From: Schistocerca nitens | Lineage: Eukaryota > Arthropoda > Insecta > Orthoptera > Acrididae | NCBI RefSeq assembly: GCF_023898315.1 | Contig: NC_064619.1 | Location: 501,180,594-501,244,593, forward strand | DNA: 64,000 nucleotides | Reading direction: 5' to 3' | Shown: positions 53,515 through 64,000 of the stretch, one piece after another | How the letters are laid out: each line of letters starts with the position of its first letter | Numbering within the stretch: position 1 is the stretch's first letter | The notes under the pieces: generated by a model | What the model was told of the DNA's origin: nothing | The model's input: only the letters and a program-made list of their open reading frames with translations | Database searches by the model: none | Translations under genes and position numbers: made by a program

Positions 53515-53960
53515 TCGTCCGAAGACTGCTTTGATGGAGCTCTTTACGTGAGTTTATCCTGCACGAGCCTTTTCATTTCTGATTTACTGTGACCTACATC
53601 CTTTCGAATCTGCTTACTATGGTTACCCCCTTAGACTCAATTACAGTTTTCGTTCCCTCATCATATTGACGCTGAAGGTGTGTTCCTTCAACCGAACCCT
53701 TCTTTCGTCATATTTTGCTTTAATTTTTTCTCTTGATTCCATTTTAGTTGATACCCATTCCACGTATCTGAACTTCATTTTTTCAGCACCATCGTATTAA
53801 GAAGGCTCTATTCCCGTCTTGCTTAAAATGATGGCTCACCTTTAATTTCCGCACACGACTTCACTCCAGACAGTTGTCTTAAGAAAAGACTACTTTACAT
53901 TTAAGTTAATATTCTATGTTAGTATATTTATCTTTTTCAGAAATACTCTTATTGCTTTTG
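53515..53960 (-). mobile_element. Old RTE-like LINE fragment
   Basis: Plus-strand text CTGTCGTCCGAAGACTGCTT, then ACCTACATCCTTTCGAATCT and TGCTTACTATGG, parallels the LINE at 15925 (CTGAGACTGGTTTGATGCAG, CCTACATCCTTTCAAATCTG). Too diverged for a readable protein. Confidence 0.6.
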
Positions 53961-54077
53961 GCAGTCAAATAATACAATTCTAAACTTGTATACAGTTTGC
54001 TCTTACAGCTAGCAACTGTATTTGGCAGATGGTTCATAGTATCACTTTCAGGCTATTTCTCGACTCTTCAAATCTCG

Positions 54078-55130
54078 AGTGGCATATACGAAAAAATAAA
54101 ACAACTAAATCTTACCGTGCGAGTTCTGCTTTCTCTTATTTTATTACGATGGTAATTTCTCCCTATGGCAATCTTATGATAAAATTTATGATTTAAATTT
54201 AGTTAGAAGATTTAGCCGCAATCAAAAATACCTTTCTTTCAGTGACTACCACCCAGTCGATTGTCATATCCGTGCTCATCTCTCAGACATTTCACGGTAA
54301 TACAGAATGGGCCGACTGCCATCTGAACTTTTCCCATGTCCTTCTTCAGTACTGTCTGGTAAGAATCCCGTACTGCACAGCATTATTCAGGATGAGGAAG
54401 GACTATCTCTCTAGTAGATACGTTACATCTTCTAGATGTTCTGCCAGTATAACGCAGTCTTTAGTTCGCCTTCTCAACAATATTTTCTTTGTTATGGTTC
54501 CAATTTACGCTGTTCGTAATTCTAATTCGTAGGTATTTAGTTGAATCAAAACCCTTTTAAATTTGTGATTTATTATGTAACCGAAATTTCATGTACCTTA
54601 AAGTCGGTTTTTTAGGGACAAATGCCACTTTCCGCACGATACATAGTTATCTTGTCTAAAGCCTTCTGCAATTCGTTTAGATCCTCTGACGACTTTACTA
54701 GACGTCAAACGCCAACATCATCTGCAAACACTAAGAGGGCTGCTCAGATTCTCTCCTAAATCGTTTATACTTTATAAGAACACCAGAGGTCCTATAACAC
54801 TGCCAGAGCCCTACATATGACTTTGGATCCATTACATGACTTCCCATAAACTATTGTCAAGTGAGACTTTGTGATAGAAAATCATGGCTGCATTCTCACA
54901 TTAGAGACGTCCATAGGAACCAGTCTGACTAGAAACCAGTTATGAGGCACGTTGTCATAAGCCTTCTGGAAACCTTAGAAATGTGGAATCAATTTTTATC
55001 CCTTGTCGATAGCTCTCATTACTTCCCACGAATAAATGCATTTCGAAGAGGTTCGCGTGCTAGCTAGTGTGACATACTCTTTCAGTAGGGGTTGTATTTC
55101 CAATGACTTATCAACTTCGAAGATATTTTT
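54078..55130 (-). mobile_element. CR1-like LINE fragment, third subfamily
   Basis: Minus-strand pieces include SGSVIGPLVFL with INDLGENLSS (about 54800), a degraded VCR.CW region where FADD is expected, and on the plus strand the antisense of the 3' part at 54150 (TGGTAATTTCTCCCTATGG) and 54430. Frames are badly broken. Confidence 0.65.
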
Positions 55131-55411
55131 CACTTTACATAAAAATGAAGATAGTCGTGCCCATATTTATAAATTATAAAATCTGATTCTCGGCTAGTTT
55201 TATGTTGTTTTCATTGTCTTCTGGTGGATTACTATTGTTAATACGGGGTCCCTCTGTTCTAAAAAATGACCTACGGATTGGAATTGTCGTAGTAGCCCTT
55301 CTGCGTTTGTGTTCTGTATTTTTTATAGTAAACAAGCAAACAGTTTCGAAATGATAAACTAATTTGCTCAGAAATGCACTCCCGAGAACAGCACCACTAC
55401 TGTCCAATCCA

Positions 55412-55413
<2 letters not shown>
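55131..55413. other. No recognisable feature
   Basis: AT-rich spacer before a (CT)n run. Confidence 0.5.

Positions 55414-55469
<56 letters not shown>
55414..55469. repeat. (CT)n microsatellite
   Basis: About 27 CT units. Confidence 0.97.
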
Positions 55470-55471
<2 letters not shown>

Positions 55472-55677
55472 GCATGACTCACTAATATTACATCCCTTCT
55501 GGCCGAGTGAGAGGTAGAATAACAGAGATACTACAATTGTAAGGGTACAGCCCATTTACATACCTGGTGACGACATTGTTTAAATTTACTTTACCCAAAT
55601 GTTTACGTAAATAGATGAAATATATCCGCAGTTGCTACTAGGCACGACTATCTGGTGTATAATGGAATGACTATGAA

Positions 55678-55900
55678 AATTTGTGCCAGACCGGGACTCC
55701 AACTCTCATTTCCCGTTTCATGCGAGCGGTCGCCTTAACCGCTTTGGCTATTCGTGCACGACTCACACCCAGACCACAACTTCTATGGAAGTTCCTGCGT
55801 CACCGTCTGTACTCTTACACATGCAATTCTCACAAAGGGCAGGACATTTTCAATGACAGTCGGGGTCTGGTATCGGCAGATAAGTACGATATCGCAATGC
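55678..55900 (-). repeat. tRNA-like SINE (family I)
   Basis: On the minus strand a tRNA-like stretch (TAAGGCGACCGCTCGCATGA, then AGAGTTGGAGTCCCGGTCTG) ends in GGCACAAATTTT. A fragment of the same type lies at 60290. Extent beyond the tRNA-like part is uncertain. Confidence 0.5.
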
Positions 55901-56746
55901 CTGTTTGTTAAGGAGAATGATGCCATGTTCTTGATACGCATTAGGCTTATCCCCATAAGACTAGGCAGCCACATACATTTGAGGCTCCAAGAGGCGATTG
56001 AGATAGTAAAGCCGGCCACCAACATGAAACGGTGTGATCGTTACAGGCTTCCATCGTCTTGATTGATTGCTAGCAATGGCCAGCTACGAATGGATCGCTC
56101 CCGCGTGGCTGCCCCACCTTTCGCTGGGTAAACATCCCCGAGAAAGACACATGAAGTACTGGCCTGTCCTAACCGCCACCAGACGCCGCGAGGGAAGCAC
56201 CACGCCATAAAAGCAGCTCCCCACGAGTCGTCAGCATGAGCTAATAAAATTCAGTGCTATATTACTACTCATATAGAACATCTCCGCCCTTCCCCTCAAT
56301 CCCGATATCCAGTCATATGATAAATTTTATTTTGGAACCTTCAAATGAATTATAGAGGGCAGGAATGAAAAGCACATGAGAGTTAAATTTCACTGTTGCA
56401 TTATTAATGCACATCCCAATGAAGGTCACTGACAAGACTAGTCGTAACGCCGGTTCAACGTTTTACGAATGACGCGGTTCACAATCCAGACGAATTTCGT
56501 GTACCGTAATTTGAAAAAAATCTTTTCGCTTGATGCGACGGGTCAGTGTCGAAGCTATTCTCACTACGTTATATTAAGAAACGATAAAATTAAGTTATTT
56601 TCCCACATCAGTAACTTCATTACTCAAAATTCGGTACTTTTTAAACACTTTAAAGAGTTCAGGGTCATAAATATTAGTAAAAATCTTTCTCTTAACATAG
56701 AAATAAAACATACCTATTTAATTCTTTTGTCAATCTTTTCCTACAA
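55901..56746. other. No recognisable gene
   Basis: Mixed sequence, nothing named. Confidence 0.5.
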
Positions 56747-56761
56747 TTCAGAGGGAAATTT

Positions 56762-56962
56762 GCCGGCCGCGGTGGTCTCGCGGTTCTAGGCGCGCAAACC
56801 GGAACCGTGGGACTGGTACGGTCGCAGGTTCGAATCCTGCCTCGGGCATGGATGTGTGTGATGTCCTTAGGTTAGTTAGGTTTAAGTAGTTCTAAGTTCT
56901 AGGGGACTGATAACCACAGCAGTTGAGTCCCATAGTGCTCAGAGCCATTTGAACCATTTTTT
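56762..56962 (+). repeat. tRNA-derived SINE (family A)
   Basis: The head GCCGGCCGCGGTGGTCTCGC and B box GGTTCGAATCC. The 15-base duplication TTCAGAGGGAAATTT lies at 56747-56761 and 56963-56977. Confidence 0.95.
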
Positions 56963-57044
56963 TTCAGAGGGAAATTTGAATACATTATGGCATTCTTGCA
57001 CACTTATTTTCAGTTATTTGATGAGTTAAACTAACAGCTGTATC

Positions 57045-57406
57045 TTTCTTTCTTTGTTTCTTACGGCCTTTGTAGAGGGTGGCCGGGTGCCTTTCTGCCG
57101 CCCCCCCCCCCCCCCCCCAGGAACTAATTTGTGTACTCCACCTGTCTGTGTCTAGTGTAAGCCATGGAAATGGAATAGTGGCGAACGTTTTCAAATGTCT
57201 GCGAGTCGTGTAACTGAGGCGGAACGTGGGGACCAGCCCAGTATTCATCTATTGGGATGTGGAAAACCGCCTAAAACCATATCCAGGGTGACCAACATAC
57301 CGATCCTCGCCGTGAATCCGCCGGGCGGATTCGGTATGGGGCTGGCGCGCCTACCTGAGTCCAGGAAGCAGTGCATTAGGGCTCCCGGTTACCCTGGCGG
57401 GTAAAT
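57045..57406 (-). repeat. SINE related to family F
   Basis: The minus-strand head CCCGCCAGGGTAACCGGGAG leads through GGCGGATTCACGGCGAGGAT and TTTTAGGCGGTTTTCCACAT, a stretch also seen in the family F SINE at 44174. A C-run sits at 57102-57118. The flanks TAACAGCTGTATC and TAGCAGCTGTATC (57032-57044 and 57407-57419) form a duplication with one mismatch. Confidence 0.8.
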
Positions 57407-57419
57407 TAGCAGCTGTATC

Positions 57420-58785
57420 ATCATTGCATAAAACTATATCCATCAGCGATTTCACAATCACTAGGAAAAATTTTTATTCCACTTCGTATAGCTAGTAATT
57501 TAACCTGCACTTTGTACCCCAAACATATTTACAAATCGCGTAATCAGTGTATTCAGCAGTTAGGAATTTGGCTACTTCAGTCGAAACATTAAGACTTACG
57601 TTGAACTGTGAATATCGTAAAACTTTACTTACAGCGTAATTTTTTAGGATCGTATTGTTCGGTACTGCTTGTTTGACTCAATAGTTTTAGTTCATTCCCG
57701 TCAATTAAACTTCTCACTGTTCTGAAATTTTAAGGCCATTCTATCAATGTTATTTTTAACTGGCCCCTACTTACAAGAGAATACTGAAAATTCTGTTCAG
57801 TTGTTACTTCACAGCAGAATGCACAATTATGTAAACGTAATGAACTGGATTCACAATTCTTTGGGATGAAGACGTTAAGTCGTCCGCACATACTTGCTCC
57901 GCTCTCAAACCCTCATCCATCTTATGAAAGTCAAATTTGTAAGCTAGCAAAAGTTGTGTTATAGTTACATAATTCTATTGTCTGAACCTGATGAATCCTA
58001 GGAAAGAATATGTACTTACACTTGACACTGAGCCGGGTTTCAGCATTTCATTCCAGAATCATTGATCCTGAAATCAGGATGATTAGTCTGGAATATGAAC
58101 TCCGATCCTCTTAGCACTAATACAGCTGCTCACCCTTTAGGCCACTATCGACATTTCACCGGGGATTGGCCGCTATGTACAACGGCTTTCATAAGGTACT
58201 GTTTGAGATATATTGTTGGATGCTATAAAGTGCTTAATAATAGATGCCACAGAGCGTTCAAATAAAGCGGAGAATGAAATAAATGATTGAGTAGAATCTA
58301 GTCACATTCGTAAATGACAGAAAAAGAAACTAAGCGTGATGGTGGGCTTTAATGGAGAAAGGCTGCACTCATTGCTCGGTTTCACGACAATCCCTGGGGC
58401 GAAGTAGGTTCAGGTTAGTGGAACTGTTTACTAATGCAACAGCTCTCTCATTCTGTGTCACTTCATTGCAGAGGAGTCTCAGAATGAAGACTTAGAATGA
58501 AAATATCCATTTTTACGCTTTAGCGAGGCAGCGTCCACAGCACGAGCTATGCAGTAGAGGCGGGAGAAAGGAGAAAGCTGCAATTTCCCAGCCGCATTAA
58601 GCAGTGTCACAGCGGCGCGCTGACAGCCATGTTTCACACCAAGTCATGGCCTTCATGCAGCGTTTTCCTGACGAGAAGTTTTCTTGAATGAAGCACCGCG
58701 CGCGGTAGTGAAACTCGCGCTAACATAGACCGAGATGTACCAATTCTCCGGGTACCCTTTGTACCACTAGCACTAGACATGCGAA
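57420..58785. other. No recognisable gene
   Basis: AT-rich until about 58500, then a mildly CpG-bearing stretch (58520-58720). No feature assigned. Confidence 0.5.
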
Positions 58786-58920
58786 GCACACAACCCTGGG
58801 TTCGGTGTTGGGCAGCGGTGGGGTGGGTGGACTGCTGTGGGGTTTTGGACCTCTGCGGGATTCGGCGGAACGAAGTCTCTCAGTCGTTTCTTGGTCCCCA
58901 GTTCCATACAGTACAGTACC
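58786..58920 (+). repeat. SINE family F, 3' fragment
   Basis: AACCCTGGGTTCGGTGTTGG to TTGGTCCCCAGTTCCATACA matches the last 140 bases of the SINE at 44174, including a decayed (ATAC)-type tail. 5'-truncated. Confidence 0.8.
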
Positions 58921-58970
58921 TCGAATATTCGGCAGTTATGTAATTACACACTTGTTAATCGAAGTGCGCT

Positions 58971-59180
58971 CATGATGATGATGATGTTTGGTTTGTGGGG
59001 CGCTCACTCCTAATCCGAACTCAGATCAATCTGGCCACTTACATGAATGATGATGGAATGATGAGGGCAACACAAACACCCAGTCTGCGGCATAGAAAAT
59101 CTCCAACCCGGTCGCGAATCGAACCCGGGACCCCGTGATCTAGGGGTAGCAACGCTAGCCACCTAGACCACGAGCTGCGG
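58971..59180 (-). repeat. tRNA-derived SINE (family G)
   Basis: The minus-strand head CCGCAGCTCGTGGTCTAGGT with B box GGTTCGATTCG, body ..GACTGGGTGTTTGTGTTGCC, and an ATCATCATCATG tail. No target duplication recognised. Confidence 0.85.
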
Positions 59181-60289
59181 ACAGACCACTCAGCGGATAA
59201 CTTTATTTTCTAGCTGTTCCTATCAAAAACATGAGAAAATATCGACGGCAGGCAGCTCTATTTTGTGCCAGTGTCGGTGAAAAGCACGCATTTTTTATTT
59301 TTTCACTTGCTCATTATCAAAACCAATTACATGTATCGACATTTCAGTGAAAAGGCAATCACGATTCAAACGAATCTTATAAATGATAAATTTTAGACTG
59401 CCTATTCTGGGAAAAGAATACAACATTGATAATCCTTCAAGAGAGCACAATCCTTTGATGTGACAGGGGCTGGAGGACTTTACCTTATAATCCAGCGCGA
59501 TTCGAGGACCACAGTTCAAGATGTCACTACGCAGAGGGAGTTTTGAAATAACTAATTGTCTGTTTGATCAACAATTAATAGGTATTATTTCCTCTTTCCT
59601 AATTAGTGGAAAAAAGTTAAAATATGAAGGAAGTGAGACAGGGAGATTTCATATTACGACACTATTTACAGCATTTCTGGAAAGTGTAAATAAAACCCTA
59701 AACAGCGAAAAAGAAAGAATTCGTCTTTATATAATATACAAGATCAATTCGTTCTGATGATATTTTACTGTTTGTGTTTAGCGTACATAAACGTATCAAT
59801 GGCTGGAGGAATTTAATATAGTAACTGAAATTACGTCGGGAAATCAGTTGTAATAATATTAAAATCATGTATCAACAATACATGCCGAAATATATGGCAC
59901 AAATTATCATTGAAGTCATAGAAGAGACAATGAATGAGTATGCAGAGCACTCAAGACAGATAAATCGACAGCAAAAGGAATGGCACAGTAAAGAGGACTA
60001 GAAATGCTTTTAGTTGACTGGTCAGTGTTTCTGAATCTGATAAGAAACTCTTACGGTGGGTATTAGGTATTACCAATTTACACTTGTTACAGTAAGGCCT
60101 GAACTTTTAATAAAAAAAACGGTTCAACTCCACGGGTTGCTCAACGAGATACAGAGAGATGTTTGTTTGCAAATTTTTACGGGAAACGGACAAACAAATG
60201 TATCCACGTAGACAGGAGTGGAAGATGTAATAATGATTAATGAAAATGAAATGGGCGTGGGTAGAACATGTACAAAGGCGAATGTGTGC
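59181..60289. other. No recognisable gene
   Basis: AT-rich. The frame 59521-59757 has no domain and biased AT content, so it is not called. Confidence 0.5.
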
Positions 60290-60330
60290 TAGACAGACAG
60301 GGTTCGAGTCCCGGCCTGGCACAAGTTTTC
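60290..60330 (+). repeat. SINE family I fragment
   Basis: GGGTTCGAGTCCCGGCCTGG, then CACAAGTTTTCA, is the B-box end of the tRNA-like repeat seen at 55678. Confidence 0.5.
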
Positions 60331-61455
60331 ATGTGTTGCTATTTCTATACATATCTCTGCCAAGATGTTCGCACTCAGCGAATTTATTTCGTACTAATTT
60401 CGTATGGCTGTCGATCTTCAGAGTGTTTGCCCTTTCGAATTAGAAGTGATTAGGTCTAAATTAGTTAAACGTTTTGTTTACTCTGTTCTGCTTCCATGTT
60501 AGCGCATTCGTAATCATTGTACTGTTGTTAACGTTCTAATTCGATATCTGTGGAGTCATTCGGTCACTGGATGCCACTCATGTACACGTGTGTTGCTGCA
60601 GCGGTTAGAGGGCACGTCATTTACTAATGAGACACGGTTTCACGTTCCATTATCCTTGACAACTCGATAAGCAGGAATTTTTATTGCACTGCATTCTACG
60701 GCAGCCATGTGAGTTATGCGATATGAGAAACATGAGTACCGGTGCCTCTCAACCCTAACACGCAGTATTTGTCACGCAAAAGAAAAAGTGACCTATTTAG
60801 TAGTAAGGCTCTACGTGACACTGAACTCTGCCGTTAATCATGAATTTAGAACTGGATTCCGATTTAATTAAATGTTTTTCTACCAGTTAGGACGCATAAA
60901 GAGTCATACTGGACGACCTGTCTAGTATAAATGCTGATATTTCAATTGCTGGTGCTTAGCAGGGCAAGTTACGGACGTAGTGAATGTTATGCAGTTCCGG
61001 GTACTCACACATCCGTCTCACTGATGTGCTGATTCGCTAGACAGACATTGCCAGGTTAAAAGGATTAAGATAACATCTCAATCTGAGATAGAATAATAAG
61101 TATAAATACAACTATTTAAAGTTGTTATTGCCTGTCTCAGTTTTGAACAGCGACTTTCACACATAGCGTAAACAATTTTCGGTATGTTACGTCTCATTTG
61201 ATAATGACAACTTTGACTCTACCCAGCCACTGGTTATTCCTTGCTCATTTCAAATTCAGTCAAGTTTCGTAGTACTATTCTCAGCTGTGCGAAATAAGCA
61301 ACGACACAAAAATTAAATAATCAAGGCACCAATAAACTCTGAACCTCCCTTTACTGGAGAAATTTTATGTTCATTATCAGTTTCGATTGTTTCTGTTCAT
61401 CATCGTCTGGTTTCGAATGACACGTGAACATGATCACAATAAAGATTTTACATAA
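60331..61455. other. No recognisable gene
   Basis: AT-rich. A tRNA-like scrap (GCAGCGGTTAGAGGGCACG at about 60600) is too decayed to assign. Confidence 0.5.
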
Positions 61456-61492
61456 TGATATAACCGCCATTTGGCTGTGTGATACGCTTGAT

Positions 61493-61533
61493 AACACGAT
61501 CCAGTTTTCAAACTCAGCCCATCGTCAAGTGTT
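61493..61533 (-). ncRNA. Decayed hammerhead-like motif, left arm
   Basis: On the minus strand: AACAC, TTGACGA, T, GGGC..GTTT, GAAAAC, GGATC, GTGTT. AACAC/GTGTT is a perfect stem I. C3 of the core is T, and stem II survives only with wobble pairs. The extra T is in the same place as at 18398. Confidence 0.3.
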
Positions 61534-61691
61534 ACAAATGTCTAGAATCATAGGAAACACAGGTCATTGTTAAAATATGTATCTTCAGTTATATAAAGCT
61601 GATGGTTCGTAAGTAAACTTGAGAACATTTTTGTGTGTATATTTTAACGATGGCTTGTGTTCCACACAACTCATATGATTTTTGACATTAG

Positions 61692-61734
61692 TGACACTTA
61701 ATCATAGCCTAAGGCTGAAATATGGATCGCTTAA
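61692..61734 (+). ncRNA. Decayed hammerhead-like motif, right arm
   Basis: On the plus strand: GACAC, TTAATCA, T, AGCC..GGCT, GAAATA, GGATC. Stem II is perfect and the GAAA box intact, but the core and stem I are lost. Confidence 0.25.
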
Positions 61735-61895
61735 TAAAGCATGTCATACAACCAAATGGCGGCTATATCATACCGTAAGTTTTATGACAGTGGCTCCACA
61801 TCAATAAAAAATCATCAATAATCAATTTTCTATTCCCGTAAGCATGAAGAACACAACCACCTAAATATTAGTATCAGAAGCTATTATCAAATTTT

Positions 61896-62096
61896 GCCGG
61901 CCGGAGTGGCCGAGCGGTTAAAGGCGCTACAGTCTGGAACCGCACGACCACTACGGTCGCAGGTTCGAATCCTGCCTCGGGCATGGATGTGTGTGATGTC
62001 CTTAGGTTAGTTAGGTTTAAGTAGTTCTAAGTTCTAGGGGACTTATGACCACAGCAGTTGAGTCCCATAGTGCTCAGAGCCATTTGAACCATTTTT
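61896..62096 (+). repeat. tRNA-derived SINE (family A)
   Basis: The head GCCGGCCGGAGTGGCCGAGC with GGTTAAAGGCGC and B box GGTTCGAATCC is the copy closest to a class II tRNA. The 14-base perfect duplication TATTATCAAATTTT lies at 61882-61895 and 62097-62110, so it is young. Confidence 0.95.
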
Positions 62097-62210
62097 TATT
62101 ATCAAATTTTGATCAAGTCAAATGAGCTTTAGTTCCGTATTTGCATCACAGCTGGCGAAATTAGTTGTCTGATACATTCGGATGTATGATCTACCCGTTT
62201 CTTAATATTA

Positions 62211-62737
62211 CGAGGGCTATTCAGAAAGTAAGATCCGATCAGTTGCGAAATGCAAACCACAGTGAAAACCAAAAATGTTTTATTTCCAACAGACTTTTGC
62301 CGTAGCATTGTACCCACTTTCTAGTACCTTCGTCTTAGAAGGCAGCTGCCCTTGCTTTCTGCCAATTATCTGCAGGTTATTGTCTCTGCCAAAATGTTGT
62401 CTTCATAGTCAGCGATTAGTACGAGCAGAGATGATAACCAGAGGGAGCCAAGTCCAGGCTGTATGGTGGCTGACCAGACACTTCCCATCGAATGCGTATG
62501 GCCAGGAATTGTCATGAAGGAAGTGCACGACGGTTACGTTGTGTGGGCTCCATGAAGTACTTGGTGGGATACAGTATTTTCAAGGCATCTTTACGTGCTC
62601 TCTATGGGGCCAGAACTGAAAAGAGCGACGTGAAGCGATCTACGGGCGTACTAGAGAGGTCTATGAAAATCTTGGTCAGATTTTCACTGTGGTTTCCATT
62701 TCGCTATCGATCGGACCTTATTTTCCAAATAGCCCTC
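62211..62737. mobile_element. Mariner-derived MITE
   Basis: Flanked by TA (62209-62210, 62738-62739). Inverted ends CGAGGGCTATTCAGAAAGTA and CGAGGGCTATTTGGAAAATA continue into CAAACCACAGTGAAAACC-like subterminal text. 527 bp. A minus-strand scrap resembling HPPYSPDLAPS survives near 62450, so it derives from a full mariner by internal deletion. It resembles the deleted mariner at 41548. Confidence 0.85.
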
Positions 62738-62739
62738 GT

Positions 62740-64000
62740 ATAATTACTAACACGCGATTTGTAAACAGAAAGCTGCATTGTGATCCTGATCTCTCTTCCG
62801 TTAATCAGCTCGTTTTGAATTTTCAACTGAATTTAGCTTCTTTATAATATAACAAATCAGAGAAATACAGAATATGTAAGACAAAAGAGAAACGATGGGA
62901 AGCATATTTATCCTGTCGTCGATATTTTGGCTTGCATTCATTCTCCGAGTTGCCTATCTCTTGAAGCATGACCTCAGTGGTATGTACTGAAAAGTCAGCC
63001 GGAAAAAAAGAACTGGCATCATCAAAAAGACACACACACACACACACAAAGAGACACACAAGCATCTCACTGCAATGAACGATATGTCGAGCTCAAGGAA
63101 ATGGAAAGAAGTTAATCAGAGATTCTGAGCATAGAATTTCACAATAAGTGTCACTGAACTATTCCAGTTTACTATAGAATGGCAGTTTATTTTTATATAA
63201 TGCTAATTTTTTAGCATTCTGTATTCTCAAAATAGTTCTTGAACGGCGTGTTTTAACTGAATTCTTAAATATCCACACGTTAGTCGTATGCTCTCCCTCA
63301 GCAATTTATAACAGAATATTATTCCCCTGCAGAAAATTGTTTTGTATTCTTTGTTTGTTTACCGTTGGTAAATTGAGTTAAGTCTGGATTTTGTTCATCA
63401 TAAATGGTGCAGTTTGTGAGATAATTGTTGGTGTTCTTGATATGCATAGCAATTTTTTTAAAAGGGTCTCTCTAGCCGTTTGTACGAAAACTCAGACAAC
63501 CTTGAGAACGAACTGCAGAATACTAACACTGTTTTTGCTTCTTGATTTGGCTGTCACGAAGTGTCCAGAGCTGACACTGATTGTTTCTACTTTTATTTCA
63601 TTTCCAGCGGCGAGATAGTGCCCTCACATATGCAAATTTCAGTTCAGCTAAGTGAAATAAAAACAAATTAATGCCGTTTACACTAAAATTATTTAATATT
63701 TATGGAGAGCAAGATTTACTACTTAAATCTGGAGCATGATTATTGCTGTTACTGAAATATACTGCTTATAGCAGATGGCATCATATGAAAGGGAGGTTTC
63801 ACGCTAAGAGGTGATTTGGGAGAGAATAGATTTGTATTAATATTAATAATTATTCTTTCAACCCATTCTGCTTTAACTGAACATAAGAATCTCCAGATGC
63901 CTAACCTTTTCGGAGTTACTGTAATTATGTAGTCTGAGTGTATACGAAACGCTCAAATAAAGTTCGGATAGGGCGAAGGAATGCCAATGAGGGAAAATAT
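62740..64000. other. No recognisable gene
   Basis: AT-rich DNA to the window edge, with a short (CA)n run at about 63031-63048. No feature supported. Confidence 0.5.

Larger units (their letters stand above)
61456..61770. repeat. Foldback element with long inverted arms
   Basis: The left arm starts TGATATAACCGCCATTTGGC; the right arm ends with its inverted counterpart (CCAAATGGCGGCTATATCA). The arms are about 140 bases each, diverged, and meet near 61605. Each arm carries a decayed hammerhead-like phrase in opposite orientation. No coding capacity. Confidence 0.8.

Noticed and set aside
58040-58130. tRNA-like antisense scrap
   Set aside because: Box spacing is wrong and there is no B-box consensus.
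1-64000. CRISPR arrays, bacterial operons, riboswitches, rRNA genes
   Set aside because: No regularly spaced short repeats, no ribosome-binding-site-led gene strings and no rRNA beyond the 5S-derived SINE. The sequence is plainly from an animal nuclear genome.

Overview
The window looks like intronic and intergenic DNA from a large-genome orthopteran, most likely a Schistocerca locust. The call rests on the repeats. There are many tRNA-derived SINEs whose 3' body reads GGGGACTGATGACC..GAGCCATTTGAACC, long 5S-rRNA-derived SINEs, CR1-like LINEs with a (GATGTA)n tail, RTE-like LINEs and abundant Tc1/mariner copies, all families I associate with Schistocerca. I recognise only one probable host coding segment: a 39-codon first coding exon with a signal peptide at 9374-9490, ending in a consensus splice donor (CAG|GTAAGC) below a GC-rich 5' flank. 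The rest of the window may be its intron 1, but no second exon was found.

Layout: 1-5.3 kb holds a SINE, a palindromic mariner derivative, a decayed hAT-type gene broken by a Tc1-like transposon with an intact 340-codon transposase, then a second decayed hAT/GTF2IRD2-like gene. 5.9-8.9 kb holds a mariner fragment and a mariner whose body carries one SINE and one LINE insertion, with target duplications visible for both. 9.1-9.5 kb is the host exon. 10-18 kb is SINE-rich, including a 5S-derived SINE. 20-28 kb holds nested LINEs, a solo LTR, a roughly 0.5 kb tandem dimer, SINEs and a GC-rich stretch. 28.7-37.2 kb holds two RNase-H-bearing LINEs and several CR1-like LINEs, one retaining endonuclease-end, RT and 3' tail. 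37.9-42.8 kb holds a second, broken Tc1-like element, a solo LTR of the same family as the one at 23 kb, and a CR1-like LINE split by a deleted mariner. 43.6-46.2 kb has SINEs and a CpG-rich block. 47.5-51.2 kb has a Tc1 relic and an almost full-length RTE-like LINE with a SINE inside it. 52-64 kb has scattered LINEs, SINEs, a foldback element and a mariner-derived MITE separated by plain AT-rich sequence.

The most interesting signal is a set of hammerhead-ribozyme-like folds: 18384-18429 (+), two direct copies about 502 bp apart at 25087-25130 and 25589-25631 (-), a decayed pair in the two arms of a foldback element at 61456-61770, and a weaker one at 21811-21856. They share a CUGANGA-like core, one extra U after it, a stem II and a GAAA box. 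Stem I differs in sequence between three of the families yet is self-complementary in each. The tandem dimer resembles the retrozyme or Penelope-like arrangement. This is inference from reading alone and needs covariance-model and cleavage tests.

There is no operon-like gene cooperation here. The content is mainly a record of successive transposon insertions, several of which can be ordered in time by nesting.
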